Assembly: GCF_034119865.1 (NCBI RefSeq) | Contig: NZ_CP139421.1 | Span: forward strand, 496,001 to 560,000 | DNA: 64,000 nucleotides | Reading direction: 5' to 3' | Source of the DNA: Algoriphagus sp. NG3 | GTDB taxonomy: Bacteria; Bacteroidota; Bacteroidia; Cytophagales; Cyclobacteriaceae | Part shown: piece by piece, positions 27,501 through 35,735 of the stretch | Layout: every line of letters begins with the position of its first letter | How positions within the stretch are numbered: position 1 is the first letter of the stretch | Notes under the pieces: model-generated | Database searches by the model: none | Seen by the model: only the letters and a program-made list of their open reading frames with translations | What the model was told of the DNA's origin: nothing | Program-made: the position numbers and the translations under genes

Positions 27501-27619
27501 GATTTGATCCAGAGGTAAACACAGGTTCTACTGCAGCTGGGATTCAGACATTTGGTATCGACCGGTTCACCTATCCTAGGGCTAGAACATTCTCAATCAA
27601 CCTGAATTTAACCTTCTAA
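24533..27619 (+). CDS. SusC/RagA TonB-dependent transporter
   Basis: This is an outer-membrane importer of 1028 residues from the ATG at 24533. A TTG 48 bp upstream is in frame but would place 16 polar residues before the signal, so the ATG is preferred. The order is: signal region (1-33), carboxypeptidase-regulatory-like domain (about 57-130, VSGTVTDETGSPLPGATV), DELVVVGYG, plug (about 145-255, with NPNDIESIDVLKDASATALYG) and barrel. There is no STN domain, so it is not coupled to a FecR relay. It pairs with the SusD gene 132 bp downstream. Its position next to phosphoester-cleaving enzymes raises, but does not prove, a role in uptake of phosphorylated compounds. Confidence 0.92.
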   Translation: MDLKLPLSKIIRVSTCVVIWAGVSTGPSHLIAKGVENDFALKGTGTMPHSVPVLQSVSGTVTDETGSPLPGATVRIKGSLNGTVTDLDGQFSIEVGEDAILQISYVGYVLQEISVNGQTIINVQLQPDATQLDELVVVGYGTQKRSDVTGAIGSVKSEDFNRGVVSNPVDLLQGKIAGVNITSTSGEPGATQNVIIRGVGSLRSGTQPLYVLDGFLLDNSDTGIASNPLNFLNPNDIESIDVLKDASATALYGSRASNGVVVITTRKGKKGTTQMNFSASSAWSSIAKKIDVFGADEFRNQVVAAGGALEDFGGNTDWQDELTQTGFSQDYNFSMSGASTEKFSYFTSVGYQDQEGILKNSELKRFSGKLNMNQKAFNGRLIVDYNLTASHTQNLRPSITSTISDMLSLNPTVPAYTNGEPTLLNTNALNPLKRYELYSDHAANNRIIGTIAPSFEILDGLTYKLNLGVDYSGTDRYQQYKPYTGVINESNISDGSLDQTISSNTNQLVENTLTYNWNTNIHNLTFLAGHSYQSFLDEYRTTSARGFADNNIEPRYQDHNSTSEYPTTVNSVAIRNELQSFFGRFNYIYAEKYLFTATFRADGSSKFGENNKYGYFPSLALGWNISKEDFMANSFFNNLKLRGSWGQTGNQEIPSKITKASYAEDRLSQGGGSYNTYPIDTDASSLDGYPYGIVFTRLANPNLQWEVSTQVDLGIDFAFFDYKLTGTLDYFNKVSSNILLEVVPADPVQPTSTYWNNIPNMKIYNSGVELALDYSSNDQGSFSYNIGGNITFIKNEVKDSPYSVLTTGAAQGAGQTGATINGYINNQPIGAFYMLQFDGITEDGVNRFRDINGDGAVLDNDRSVVGSAIPKVIYGFHTNFKYKGFDLGLNFNGAAGNKIYNHTAMSLFTKAQLSRSNNTTDFAVQYPEESFNNSNTVSTRFLESGSFFRLNNATLGYNLNTEAMGLADAFQNIRLSVTGQNLFVITDYSGFDPEVNTGSTAAGIQTFGIDRFTYPRARTFSINLNLTF

Positions 27620-27751
27620 GAAGTTGATAGTAAGTAAGACTATTGAAAATTATAAACACATGAAATCGAGCATGACTCAAGATTCACACACTGGGATAAT
27701 TATAATGCATGCGAGATTCCATATGGCCTTTAAAAGACAAATTGTAATCAT

Positions 27752-29497
27752 ATGAAAACTAATAGATTTTATAAAATACTTCCCGTAGCAGCCTTCATGT
27801 TCGCATTTCTAGGTTGTACAGACTTAGACGAAGAGATCCTTGATGAGTCTCTGACAGGAACAGGTGAAGCGGAGGTGGTAAGTGGTTCTATAGCTCCAGT
27901 GTATGGCTCTCTCCGCCAGGTATGGATGCATACGGTGAATTTTGGACTTCAGGAGGTATCTTCTGATGAGGGGATTTTGCCCTATAGAGGAGGAACTGAT
28001 TGGTTTGATGGGGGCAAGTTTATCGCGATTCACCAGCACTTGATGACTCCTACAAATAGCTTGGTGGGAGATACCTGGACGGCTATTACGCTTTCCTTGT
28101 CCAGAGCGGTATTGGCCACGGAAAGATTGCAGCTGGAAGTGGATAACGGGAATTCCGCGGCACAGGATCCCTTGTATGAGATGATTGCCATGAAGGCCTA
28201 TCTCAATATGTTGGCACTTGATAACTGGGGACTGGTATTTAAAAAAGACGCATCTGACCAACTTTCGGAGCTTCTTAGAGGTCAAGAGGCGATAGGTTAT
28301 CTGGAAACAGAACTATTATCTGTGGTGGATGTGATCAATAACACAAAAGGTCCGGGAAGGCTGAACAAACATGCGGTGGAAGCATTGTTGGCCAGACTTT
28401 ATCTGAATGCTGCGGTGTATAGAGACCCTTATGGCACACCAGACTTCAGATCAGAAGATATGGACAAAGTGATCCAGTATACCAGCAATATTATCAATGG
28501 GCCATATTCCTTGTCTCCGGAATATTTCGAATTGTTTGATGACAGTAACCACAGCAATCCAGAGATTATTTTCTCCCTTGACCAAAGGGGAGTATTGCAG
28601 ACGGAGCATAGTAGATGGGCATATTGGCCGATCTCGGGAGACTTGATTCCAAGACCGGAATTTCCAAATACCCGTGGTACGGACGCTGTAGGTGTGACTC
28701 CTGATTTCTTCCAGACTTGGGTGGAGGCTTATGGCAATGTAGATCCGGCTCATGCTGATGCCCGTTTTTTCAAGGAAAACACGATAATTCCTGAAAATCT
28801 TAAAGATCTGTCTGGAGTGAATCCAACGAATGACGCAGATCACTTCTATACTATTGAGGCAAAGCAATTTGAAATAGACAGGGGGATACTCAGGAATATC
28901 ATATGGGGCCCTAGAAAAGATGGTAGCGGGAATATCATGACTGACGGAGAGGGAAAAGTGAAAATATACCCGGTGATCAATAGGAGAAGTAGCGGTGCGG
29001 ACATCCGGTATGTGGATCATACGCTAAAGGTTGATTTCACTACTGAAGGAAGCTTGCACAATGCCGGATACAGATTCTCAAAATATCAGTTTAGCCATAC
29101 TGCTCCTGATTGCTGTAACTTCAGTAGTGTGGATTTGGTATTGGTCCGTCTCGGAGAGATCTATTTGATGCGTGCTGAGGCCAAGCTGAGAAAAGGTGAC
29201 AATGCCGGGGCTTTGGAAGATATCAATACCTTAAGAACGTCAAGAAATGCTCGTCCGGCACAGACTCCAGCACCATTGAGCACCATTGATCTGGATATTT
29301 TATTCCGTGAATCAGGTTTTGAGCTGTATTGGGAAGGTCATAGAAGAACCTATCAAATACGCTTTGGGAAATATGAGGATAGCTGGACCGAGAAAAATGA
29401 TTCTGATGTGAACAAGCGGTTGTTCCCGATTCCGCAGAGAGCTATGGACGGAGCATCAAGTGAATCGGGCTTTTTAGTGCAAAATCCAGGTTATTAA
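27752..29497 (+). CDS. SusD/RagB nutrient-binding lipoprotein
   Basis: The 581-residue protein has a lipoprotein signal (lipobox FLGC, Cys 22), followed by an acidic run (TDLDEEILDE) that fits the Bacteroidota surface-export signal after the lipidated cysteine. SusD hallmarks are MKAYLNMLALDNWGLVF, LLARLYLNAAVY, the late TPR-like IYLMRAEAKLRKGDNAGALEDINTLR, and the closing VQNPGY. It is the surface lid of the preceding SusC. The 132-bp gap after SusC is longer than in the other three pairs here. A terminator follows 24 bp after the stop. Confidence 0.9.
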   Translation: MKTNRFYKILPVAAFMFAFLGCTDLDEEILDESLTGTGEAEVVSGSIAPVYGSLRQVWMHTVNFGLQEVSSDEGILPYRGGTDWFDGGKFIAIHQHLMTPTNSLVGDTWTAITLSLSRAVLATERLQLEVDNGNSAAQDPLYEMIAMKAYLNMLALDNWGLVFKKDASDQLSELLRGQEAIGYLETELLSVVDVINNTKGPGRLNKHAVEALLARLYLNAAVYRDPYGTPDFRSEDMDKVIQYTSNIINGPYSLSPEYFELFDDSNHSNPEIIFSLDQRGVLQTEHSRWAYWPISGDLIPRPEFPNTRGTDAVGVTPDFFQTWVEAYGNVDPAHADARFFKENTIIPENLKDLSGVNPTNDADHFYTIEAKQFEIDRGILRNIIWGPRKDGSGNIMTDGEGKVKIYPVINRRSSGADIRYVDHTLKVDFTTEGSLHNAGYRFSKYQFSHTAPDCCNFSSVDLVLVRLGEIYLMRAEAKLRKGDNAGALEDINTLRTSRNARPAQTPAPLSTIDLDILFRESGFELYWEGHRRTYQIRFGKYEDSWTEKNDSDVNKRLFPIPQRAMDGASSESGFLVQNPGY

Positions 29498-29520
29498 ATC
29501 GTATAAAGCTATTAATTATC

Positions 29521-29552
29521 AAAAAGCCGATGGGAATTCTCATCGGCTTTTT
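29521..29552 (+). terminator. Rho-independent terminator after SusD
   Basis: AAAAAGCCGATG at 29521-29532 pairs perfectly with CATCGGCTTTTT at 29541-29552. The loop is GGAATTCT. The T/A flanks let it act in both directions. Confidence 0.92.
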
Positions 29553-29686
29553 GATTTAGTGTTCTTATCTAGTCCTGAATTAGCATTACACTAAATGTAA
29601 TGTTATGAACGAAGAACACAAAAAGGAATAGTTGATCCTACCTTTGCATTGAATAGATCCAGTCTATCTAAGGCTTGCTGATAAAG

Positions 29687-29843
29687 AGGCTGTTTCATAA
29701 GTAAGATTCCTTGTCAGGCTGAGCGCCCGCCTCCCGGAAGGCAGGAAGGCGAAGCCTTATATGCGCTAATTAAGCCCATTTCGATTTCTAGACTTTCATC
29801 TCTCAAGTGCTCAATGTGACAATTTTGAGTTCTGAGACAGCCT
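29687..29843. repeat. MITE-like element, 157 bp
   Basis: The left end AGGCTGTTTCATAA (29687-29700) matches the inverted right end (29830-29843, AGGCTGTCTCAGAA when reversed) at 12 of 14 positions. The interior contains CAGGCTGAGCG and a GC-rich block around CCTCCCGGAAGGCAGG, unlike the AT-rich surroundings. There is no reading frame and no clear target duplication. It could be a non-autonomous transposable element or a nested set of extragenic repeats. Confidence 0.45.
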
Positions 29844-29890
29844 TTAGCTTGAAAATCCCTGTTTTTTATTACTAAAGGCAAGTAGTTTAA

Positions 29891-31744
29891 TCAATCAACT
29901 ATTTTTTTAATGGTGTTGTTTTTTAAATCGATAGAGAAATGCTCGGATGGTAAGGAATGGTACAGTTTATCAAAAATCCCAAAAAACTGAACCAGTTCCC
30001 TGTTCAAGCGATGTGCTACGGTAAAATCCTTCTGTATAACAGCAGGAATTAACTTTTCATAAAAGTCAATCCTATCTTCTGGAATCATGTTTTTTCCAAA
30101 TTCATCACCATTTTTCAGCAAATAGAAATCATCAATAATGGTTCTGTTGGTGGTGGTCTTGTTACTTTTGATTTTTAGTTTTTTTAATTTTTCACTGAGG
30201 AAAAGCTCCCCTTCATTTTCATTCATCTTGCTCCAATTTATGAGTTCGGAATGGGTGAGATGCTGTAATAGAATGGCAAGGTTTTCCGGCCAGTCAGAGG
30301 GGATAAACCTGGATTTGGTCAGTTCCAATAGGTGATTACGGGTGTATTCCAGGTAGTCTTTTGAAGCCAAAATAGAGCTGTCCCAGATTCCGGGATCCTG
30401 GTTTTCCAGCAGCCATCGGTGCTCCATTCGGTAGAGATCAAAGAATTCGTTCATGTGCTCCACTTCGGTGAGAGGAATTGTTTCGATCTCAAGCGTGGAA
30501 GCCTCGGTGATTTTTAAGGTTTTGTACGCGGGCGGAAAAGCCGCCAATGAAGGTACTTGTATATTATACATGGTATGGGTGGTTGTTTGGTCATGATAAA
30601 TCCCTGTGTCATTGATATGCATGTGCCCGGCGAAGTGGGTTCTGACGCCGGCCTCAGCATACTGTCTGGTAGTTTCTGTAGAAGGCACCCGCTCGAGCTG
30701 GAATTTCTGCCCTCCGAAAAGAGAGCTCATTTCACCTGAAGCTCCGTTGTGAAATTCCACTAATGGATAGTGGCTAAAGGAAATCAGCGCTTTTCCTCTT
30801 TTTTCAGCTTCAGCAGCTACTTTTTTGATCCAGTCTAGTTGGTGTTTTTTGTGAAAAGCAGCTTGGTTAAAGCCTATGGATGATCCTTTCCACTCACTTC
30901 CGTTATAAGTATACACATTTCCATCCAAAGCTAAAAGCCAAATTCCTTCCACAGGTTCTACTACATAACTGGCATCAGGTAAGAAAAGACCGGAATCACC
31001 TACTTCATATACCCGTTTGTCTAGAATAGAATTGCCTTTAGCCAGTTTGAAATCATAATTATCCACATCCAGTGACTGGAATGGATGAGCCCAAAAAAGA
31101 TCTTTTTCACTAGGGAAAAATCCAAATTCCCCCAAAGTCTCTGTGATCTCAGTATATCCCCAGAAATTGATTTGTTCAGAAATCGCAACGTCCAATGAAG
31201 GAAATACAGATTTAGCACCTGCAATTGCCTGCTCTGATCCATCTGTGCCCAGGAAGTCCCTTTTTCCCGCCAGAGCTCCAAATGGCTTGACAGGATCATG
31301 GTTGCCGGTAGTCAGGAAAAAGCGCATTCCGGAATCTTCCGCATATTCATCCAGTATCTTCTTTAGGGCCAAAACATTCATAGGTTGCCCATCATCAGTG
31401 AAATCTCCGGGAAGCACCACGAGTTGAATGCCTTTTCTCTTTATGTCTTCCAGTGCCGCGATGAAGGCAAAGTAGTTTTCATTGAAAAGCCGTGTGGAGT
31501 TGATCTGGCTTTTCATAGTGCGTATAGTGGCGTATTTTCCAGAGGCTGGATTGAAAACGCCTTGGAAGTCATCTGATTTCAGATCCGCATAGACATCCTG
31601 CAGGTGGATATCTGAGAGAAATGCGACTTGTTTAGTTTCTGTCTGTGCCAGGAGCGAAGGGGAGAAAGCCATTTGAAAGGCTGTACCAAGAATCGCCGGA
31701 TATAGGAGTCTTTTATTCAAAATCAGAAGTAGGAATTTTATCAT
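29891..31744 (-). CDS. Secreted metallophosphoesterase (calcineurin-like)
   Basis: The product has 617 residues and a signal peptide ending SLLAQ (about residue 34). The binuclear-metal motifs are complete: D-x-H in FLSDIHL (about residue 44), GDFTDD (about 114), GNHD (about 147), SHYP and a late GHMHIND. The catalytic domain spans about residues 38-420, and about 200 residues of mostly helical C-terminal domain follow, which I do not recognise. It hydrolyses phosphomono- or diesters outside the cytosol. Its start overlaps the end of the upstream phospholipase gene by 32 bp, so the two are one transcription unit. Confidence 0.88.
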   Translation of the reverse strand: MIKFLLLILNKRLLYPAILGTAFQMAFSPSLLAQTETKQVAFLSDIHLQDVYADLKSDDFQGVFNPASGKYATIRTMKSQINSTRLFNENYFAFIAALEDIKRKGIQLVVLPGDFTDDGQPMNVLALKKILDEYAEDSGMRFFLTTGNHDPVKPFGALAGKRDFLGTDGSEQAIAGAKSVFPSLDVAISEQINFWGYTEITETLGEFGFFPSEKDLFWAHPFQSLDVDNYDFKLAKGNSILDKRVYEVGDSGLFLPDASYVVEPVEGIWLLALDGNVYTYNGSEWKGSSIGFNQAAFHKKHQLDWIKKVAAEAEKRGKALISFSHYPLVEFHNGASGEMSSLFGGQKFQLERVPSTETTRQYAEAGVRTHFAGHMHINDTGIYHDQTTTHTMYNIQVPSLAAFPPAYKTLKITEASTLEIETIPLTEVEHMNEFFDLYRMEHRWLLENQDPGIWDSSILASKDYLEYTRNHLLELTKSRFIPSDWPENLAILLQHLTHSELINWSKMNENEGELFLSEKLKKLKIKSNKTTTNRTIIDDFYLLKNGDEFGKNMIPEDRIDFYEKLIPAVIQKDFTVAHRLNRELVQFFGIFDKLYHSLPSEHFSIDLKNNTIKKIVD

Positions 31745-32816
31745 TGACCAGTATCGGATTTACTCTTTCATATGAGTTTCCCTCGAATTTAACTTGGTAA
31801 TCCGATTTGAAGAAGGTCGAGGGCTGATAATAATCAGTGGAAATCACTTGCGCACCTGAAGCTTTGGCTTTTTCGAAGGTAGAATAATCCTCATTTCGAG
31901 CTTCCTTGGTGTCAGAATCCGCTCTGGTGCGAATCAGGTATCCTTTTCTTACCAAGTCTATTATATAAGCTTCATCTTTCACCACATTATTGATGATTCT
32001 AAGTCCGGCTGTGGGATTTCCTTCTTTTTTATTGACAAATAGCACTGCGTTTTTCAGTCCGGGCTTTGCGGTTAGGTATTGGTCTGTTTTTTCTTCATTT
32101 TCATCCAGTACAAAAAGAAACTTCCCTTTTACATCATCAAGAATCGGCCAGTTTCCTGCTAATACGGCCGATTCCAAATCCTGGAATTCTCCCCGAACCA
32201 TATCAGGGGTTATTAAATTCTCCATTCCCAAATGTGTCCTGATTTCAAGATCAATGCTGTCCAGCGCGGTAGCAGTAAAGGGAAGGGTAGCACGGGTTCC
32301 GGGAATGTTTCCGTCTTTTGCATTGATCAGAATAAAAACAGGCGTATGATGCGGGTTGTTTTCACTCCAGCTTTTTAAGGCTTCCAAGGCATCTGCAAAC
32401 AACAGGTAATGAGACTGGAAGTCAAGATCCTGCACATGGAAAAGTTTTAGTCCAGGTTTGGAAAGAGCATCATCAGGGTCATAATCGGGAAGGTTTCCGC
32501 CACTGTTTTTGATGATTTCCAAACCTTTAGGGTTGGAGTACCTTCCACCTTCTGGATCATGGAACACGTCAAGCTCAAGATTTCTTAATCCTAGATCCAA
32601 CTGGGCCTCCAGTGGGATATGTGCATATTCCAGACTTTGCGAAGCGGAAGGGTTTACCTTAGCTAGGTAAGAGATAAGTTCAGGTGCCATTTGACTTTTA
32701 TAGCTATTATGACTTCCGATTACCTGAACCTGGTTCAGTTTTAGTTCCTGGGCCGATGTATGTATAGCAAGCAACAGGCAACAAGCTGTAATAGCCAGAA
32801 AGATTGTGATTTTCAT
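31713..32816 (-). CDS. Calcium-dependent phospholipase C (SaPLC1-like PI-PLC)
   Basis: From the ATG at 32816 the product is 367 residues with a clear signal peptide (MKITIFLAITACCLLLAIHTSAQ). The longer open frame upstream (to 32927) is basic and precedes the signal, so it is rejected as start. The TIM-barrel PI-PLC motifs are present: first catalytic His in VIGSHNSYKS (residue 36), metal ligands in LRNLELDVFHD, and second His in KLFHVQDLD. This is the Ca2+-dependent family of Streptomyces antibioticus PLC1. It would release phosphorylated head groups from phosphatidylinositol or related lipids. It is the first gene of a two-gene unit with the metallophosphoesterase. Confidence 0.85.
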   Translation of the reverse strand: MKITIFLAITACCLLLAIHTSAQELKLNQVQVIGSHNSYKSQMAPELISYLAKVNPSASQSLEYAHIPLEAQLDLGLRNLELDVFHDPEGGRYSNPKGLEIIKNSGGNLPDYDPDDALSKPGLKLFHVQDLDFQSHYLLFADALEALKSWSENNPHHTPVFILINAKDGNIPGTRATLPFTATALDSIDLEIRTHLGMENLITPDMVRGEFQDLESAVLAGNWPILDDVKGKFLFVLDENEEKTDQYLTAKPGLKNAVLFVNKKEGNPTAGLRIINNVVKDEAYIIDLVRKGYLIRTRADSDTKEARNEDYSTFEKAKASGAQVISTDYYQPSTFFKSDYQVKFEGNSYERVNPILVNDKIPTSDFE

Positions 32817-32903
32817 TGGGAGTGATTTAATCCGCAATTTTCTTTTTTTTTTGATGATTACCCTTGATTCTTGCGTCACCCTTTTGTTACTATTTTTATG
32901 TAT

Positions 32904-32911
32904 CAAAGTTA
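32904..32911 (-). promoter_or_regulatory. Possible -7 promoter element of the phospholipase operon
   Basis: TAACTTTG on the minus strand exactly fits the TAnnTTTG consensus and lies 88-95 bp upstream of the phospholipase start codon. No convincing -33 element was found 19-21 nt upstream, so this is tentative. No Pho-box-like repeat was identified in the divergent region. Confidence 0.3.
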
Positions 32912-33068
32912 GAGGGGGATTTTGCAACCGGTTTATTATGTGTTTGTTGTGTATATTACTATTGGTTATGACTGATTATTTTCATTTATGACTTTATCAA
33001 TGTGTTAAGCCTTGCCTAATTCCCGTTATTCAGCTCATAAAATTCTCTTGAAAGCCTTATTTTTGGTG

Positions 33069-34886
33069 ATGCTTAAACTACTTACACCCCTTCTTTTTCT
33101 TCTGATAAGCTCGTTTCAGCTTGCAGCTCAGGAATCCAAAACTTTCCAGCTTCATTCTCACAACGATTACCTGCAGACGGTCCCATTTTGGACGGCTTAT
33201 TCCGCAGGAGCTTCATCTATAGAAGTAGATGTTATACTGAAAGATGGGAAATTAATGGCTGCGCATGAACCTGAAACTATTGATCCCAAGCGTACCCTTG
33301 AGAGTTTATACCTGGATCCTATTTCAGAGGGATTGAAAAGCGGTGTGATTTCTTCTATCGATTTCCATCTGCTGGTAGATCTGAAGACGGAGGCATATAC
33401 CACACTGGAAGTTTTGCTGGAAAGCATGTCAAACTATGATGAGATCCTGTATGGTAAAGGTAATCCGGCTGGGTTAAAGCTGATAATTTCGGGAAATAGA
33501 CCCCAGCCAACAGATTTTCAGAAGTACCCGGGTTGGATGTTTTTTGATTACCAAAGCAATGAGCTGAATAGTTATTTGCCATGGGAAAAGATAGGGATGG
33601 TAAGTTTGAGTTTCAGTCGATTTTCGGTCTGGAATGGCAAGGGGAGAATGGTGGAGAGTGAGCGCAGCGCTGTTCAGGAGTTCATTGACCTGGTTCATAG
33701 CTTCAATAAGCCGGTTCGCTTTTGGGGTTCGCCCGATAGCAAATCTGCCTGGAAGGCCTTTTATGAGATGGGGGAAGACTATATCAACACAGATCATCCT
33801 ATTGCTGCGGCAGAATACCTGGGTAAACTTGGTGAAAACATCTACCATAATCCCGGCAAACATGAAGTTTACCAGCCTAAGTTTGAAGTAGATGGTACAG
33901 ATGTCCCGGTGAAAAATGTGATTTTGATGATAGGAGACGGGAATGGGTTAGCCCAAATTTCTGCAGGACTGTTTGCTAATGGCAATGAGTTAAACTTAAC
34001 CCAGCTGAAGAATATAGGATTGGTAAAGACTCAGGCTGCGGATGATTTTACGACGGATTCAGCGGCTGGAGCTACAGCTTTCGCAACTGGTGAAAAAAGC
34101 AATAATAGAGCTTTGGGTGTAAACCCAGAAGGAAAATCCTTGGCTAACCTGCCTGATATTCTGGCAGACTATGGTTTTTCCAGCGGAATTATTACTACTG
34201 ATCAGCTGACAGGTGCTACTCCTGCGGCGTTTTATGCACATCATCCGGAGCGGGATGATTCGGCGGAGATTGCTGCTTTTTTACCAAATAGTAAGTTGGA
34301 TTTATTCATTGGTGGGGGTGAGGATAGTTTTACTTCCGAAGTTGAAAATCTGGAGGTAGAAGGTTTCGCCTTGGCTGAAAGTTTGGAAGAGTTACAGGGA
34401 GATCGAGTGGGCTATTTTGCGGCTAAGGCTTCTTTGCCTAAGATACTGGATGGCAGAGGGGATTATCTTTTGAAAAGCACTGCTGCTTCACTTAACTTTT
34501 TTGAGCAGAAAAAGTCGCCATTTTTCCTGATGGTGGAGGCGGCAAATATTGACTCGGGAGGACATTCGAATAGCACTTCTATGATCGTATCCGAAATGTT
34601 GGATTTCGATCAGGTAATAGGGGAGGTGGTACGCTTTGCAGATGAGCATCCGGGAACTTTGGTGCTGATCACGGCAGACCATGAGACAGGCGGAGTTTCT
34701 TTACCACAGGGAGATGTGGCTTCAGGTGCAGTGGAACTTGGTTTTCATAGCGATGATCACACAGGGATTATGGTGCCTGTTTTTGCCTATGGGGCGCATT
34801 CGGGCGACTTCAGAGGGGTGTATGAGAATACTGAGGTGTTTCATAGGATCAAAAGGTTAATCTTGGAGTATCATCAGAAAAAGTAA
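33069..34886 (+). CDS. Fusion of AIM6/GDPD-like phosphodiesterase and alkaline phosphatase
   Basis: The product is 605 residues from the ATG at 33069, with signal MLKLLTPLLFLLISSFQLAAQ (an upstream TTG at 33012 is less likely). Residues about 25-265 match the PI-PLC/GDPD-fold family of yeast AIM6: HSHNDYLQTVPF, SIEVDV, AAHEPETIDPKRTLESLYLDP, then FWGSPDSKSAW and YINTDHP. Residues about 280-605 form a complete alkaline phosphatase: MIGDGNG (metal Asp), DSAAGATAFATG (nucleophile Ser), EAANIDSGGHSN (metal ligands), TADHETGG and a late HSDDHTG. Cleaving a phosphodiester and then the resulting monoester in one secreted chain would release phosphate. It is divergent from the phospholipase/metallophosphoesterase operon. 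Confidence 0.85.
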   Translation: MLKLLTPLLFLLISSFQLAAQESKTFQLHSHNDYLQTVPFWTAYSAGASSIEVDVILKDGKLMAAHEPETIDPKRTLESLYLDPISEGLKSGVISSIDFHLLVDLKTEAYTTLEVLLESMSNYDEILYGKGNPAGLKLIISGNRPQPTDFQKYPGWMFFDYQSNELNSYLPWEKIGMVSLSFSRFSVWNGKGRMVESERSAVQEFIDLVHSFNKPVRFWGSPDSKSAWKAFYEMGEDYINTDHPIAAAEYLGKLGENIYHNPGKHEVYQPKFEVDGTDVPVKNVILMIGDGNGLAQISAGLFANGNELNLTQLKNIGLVKTQAADDFTTDSAAGATAFATGEKSNNRALGVNPEGKSLANLPDILADYGFSSGIITTDQLTGATPAAFYAHHPERDDSAEIAAFLPNSKLDLFIGGGEDSFTSEVENLEVEGFALAESLEELQGDRVGYFAAKASLPKILDGRGDYLLKSTAASLNFFEQKKSPFFLMVEAANIDSGGHSNSTSMIVSEMLDFDQVIGEVVRFADEHPGTLVLITADHETGGVSLPQGDVASGAVELGFHSDDHTGIMVPVFAYGAHSGDFRGVYENTEVFHRIKRLILEYHQKK

Positions 34887-35735
34887 ACTTTTATGTGATG
34901 TAGGGCTAGTTACAGGTGTCTGCATATTTTTTATTGTAAGTAGTCGGGTGTCTATATTTGTCTGCTGCCTTGTAAGTAGCCATAAATTCTTGGCTGATCG
35001 TGTCAGAAGACTAGTGTCTTTTTAACGGTATGTTTAGAAGGTTATAGTTATTCATTTTAAAACAAGGTGGAATCTACTAAGGACTACGATATGTTTTCAA
35101 CTAAGACGCAAGAGTAGAATTAAAAATAGTTATCAGGGTTTAAGCATTTTATAAAGTTTTAATTGGTAATAGAATATTTTGTTTTGATAATTTTTTAATC
35201 AAGATGTATTTAATACTGAATAAAACATTTAATTTGGTATAAAGTTTTGTGTAAAAAGTTTGAACTCCCTAGCATTTTTAAAAGATTAGAAAAGCGTAAT
35301 GTGACTACAAAATAAACGGTTGAAGAGCATTCAATCTTTTAGTTCTAGCATTTAATGATTTCTAGTGGAGAAACTTTTCCAATACTCATTAGTAGTGAAT
35401 TTTTAGTGCGATTTCCATTTCGTTTAAGTTGTTAGTTCTAGTGCTTGTATTGAGTCAGTAACCATAGTATTTCTTTCTTTTTAGACTAGTCTCTTTAGCA
35501 GATTAATTTACTGAGTTGGATATCAGATTTCCATGGTTCAATAGGGTAGTCCTTGGAGCCATAGTGTTTTTTAGTTTTTAAATAAAACCCGTCTGCCCAT
35601 GTAAAATCCAAATCCTTTTTAAGGAGCAGTTGATATTCGAGAGGATCCTTCGCTGCAGCGTATTCGTCACACTGTGAGTTAATTGACTCTTACAGAATTT
35701 TACAAAATTATTTTATCAATAAACCTTTTATCAAA
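34887..35735. other. Intergenic region, 849 bp, no gene recognised
   Basis: This is the longest non-coding stretch in the window, lying upstream of the third SusC gene. It is AT-rich, with no reading frame of substance, no tRNA-like fold and no recognised pseudogene trace. A TATATTTG word at 34953-34960 fits the -7 consensus but is 775 bp from the next gene, so if real it would drive a leader or small RNA. TAGTTTTT at 35572-35579 is a weaker candidate nearer the gene. Confidence 0.45.

Larger units (their letters stand above)
29498..29890. other. Intergenic region, 393 bp, convergent genes
   Basis: It holds the SusD terminator (29521-29552) and a 157-bp element with imperfect inverted ends (29687-29843). 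No reading frame was seen. Confidence 0.55.
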
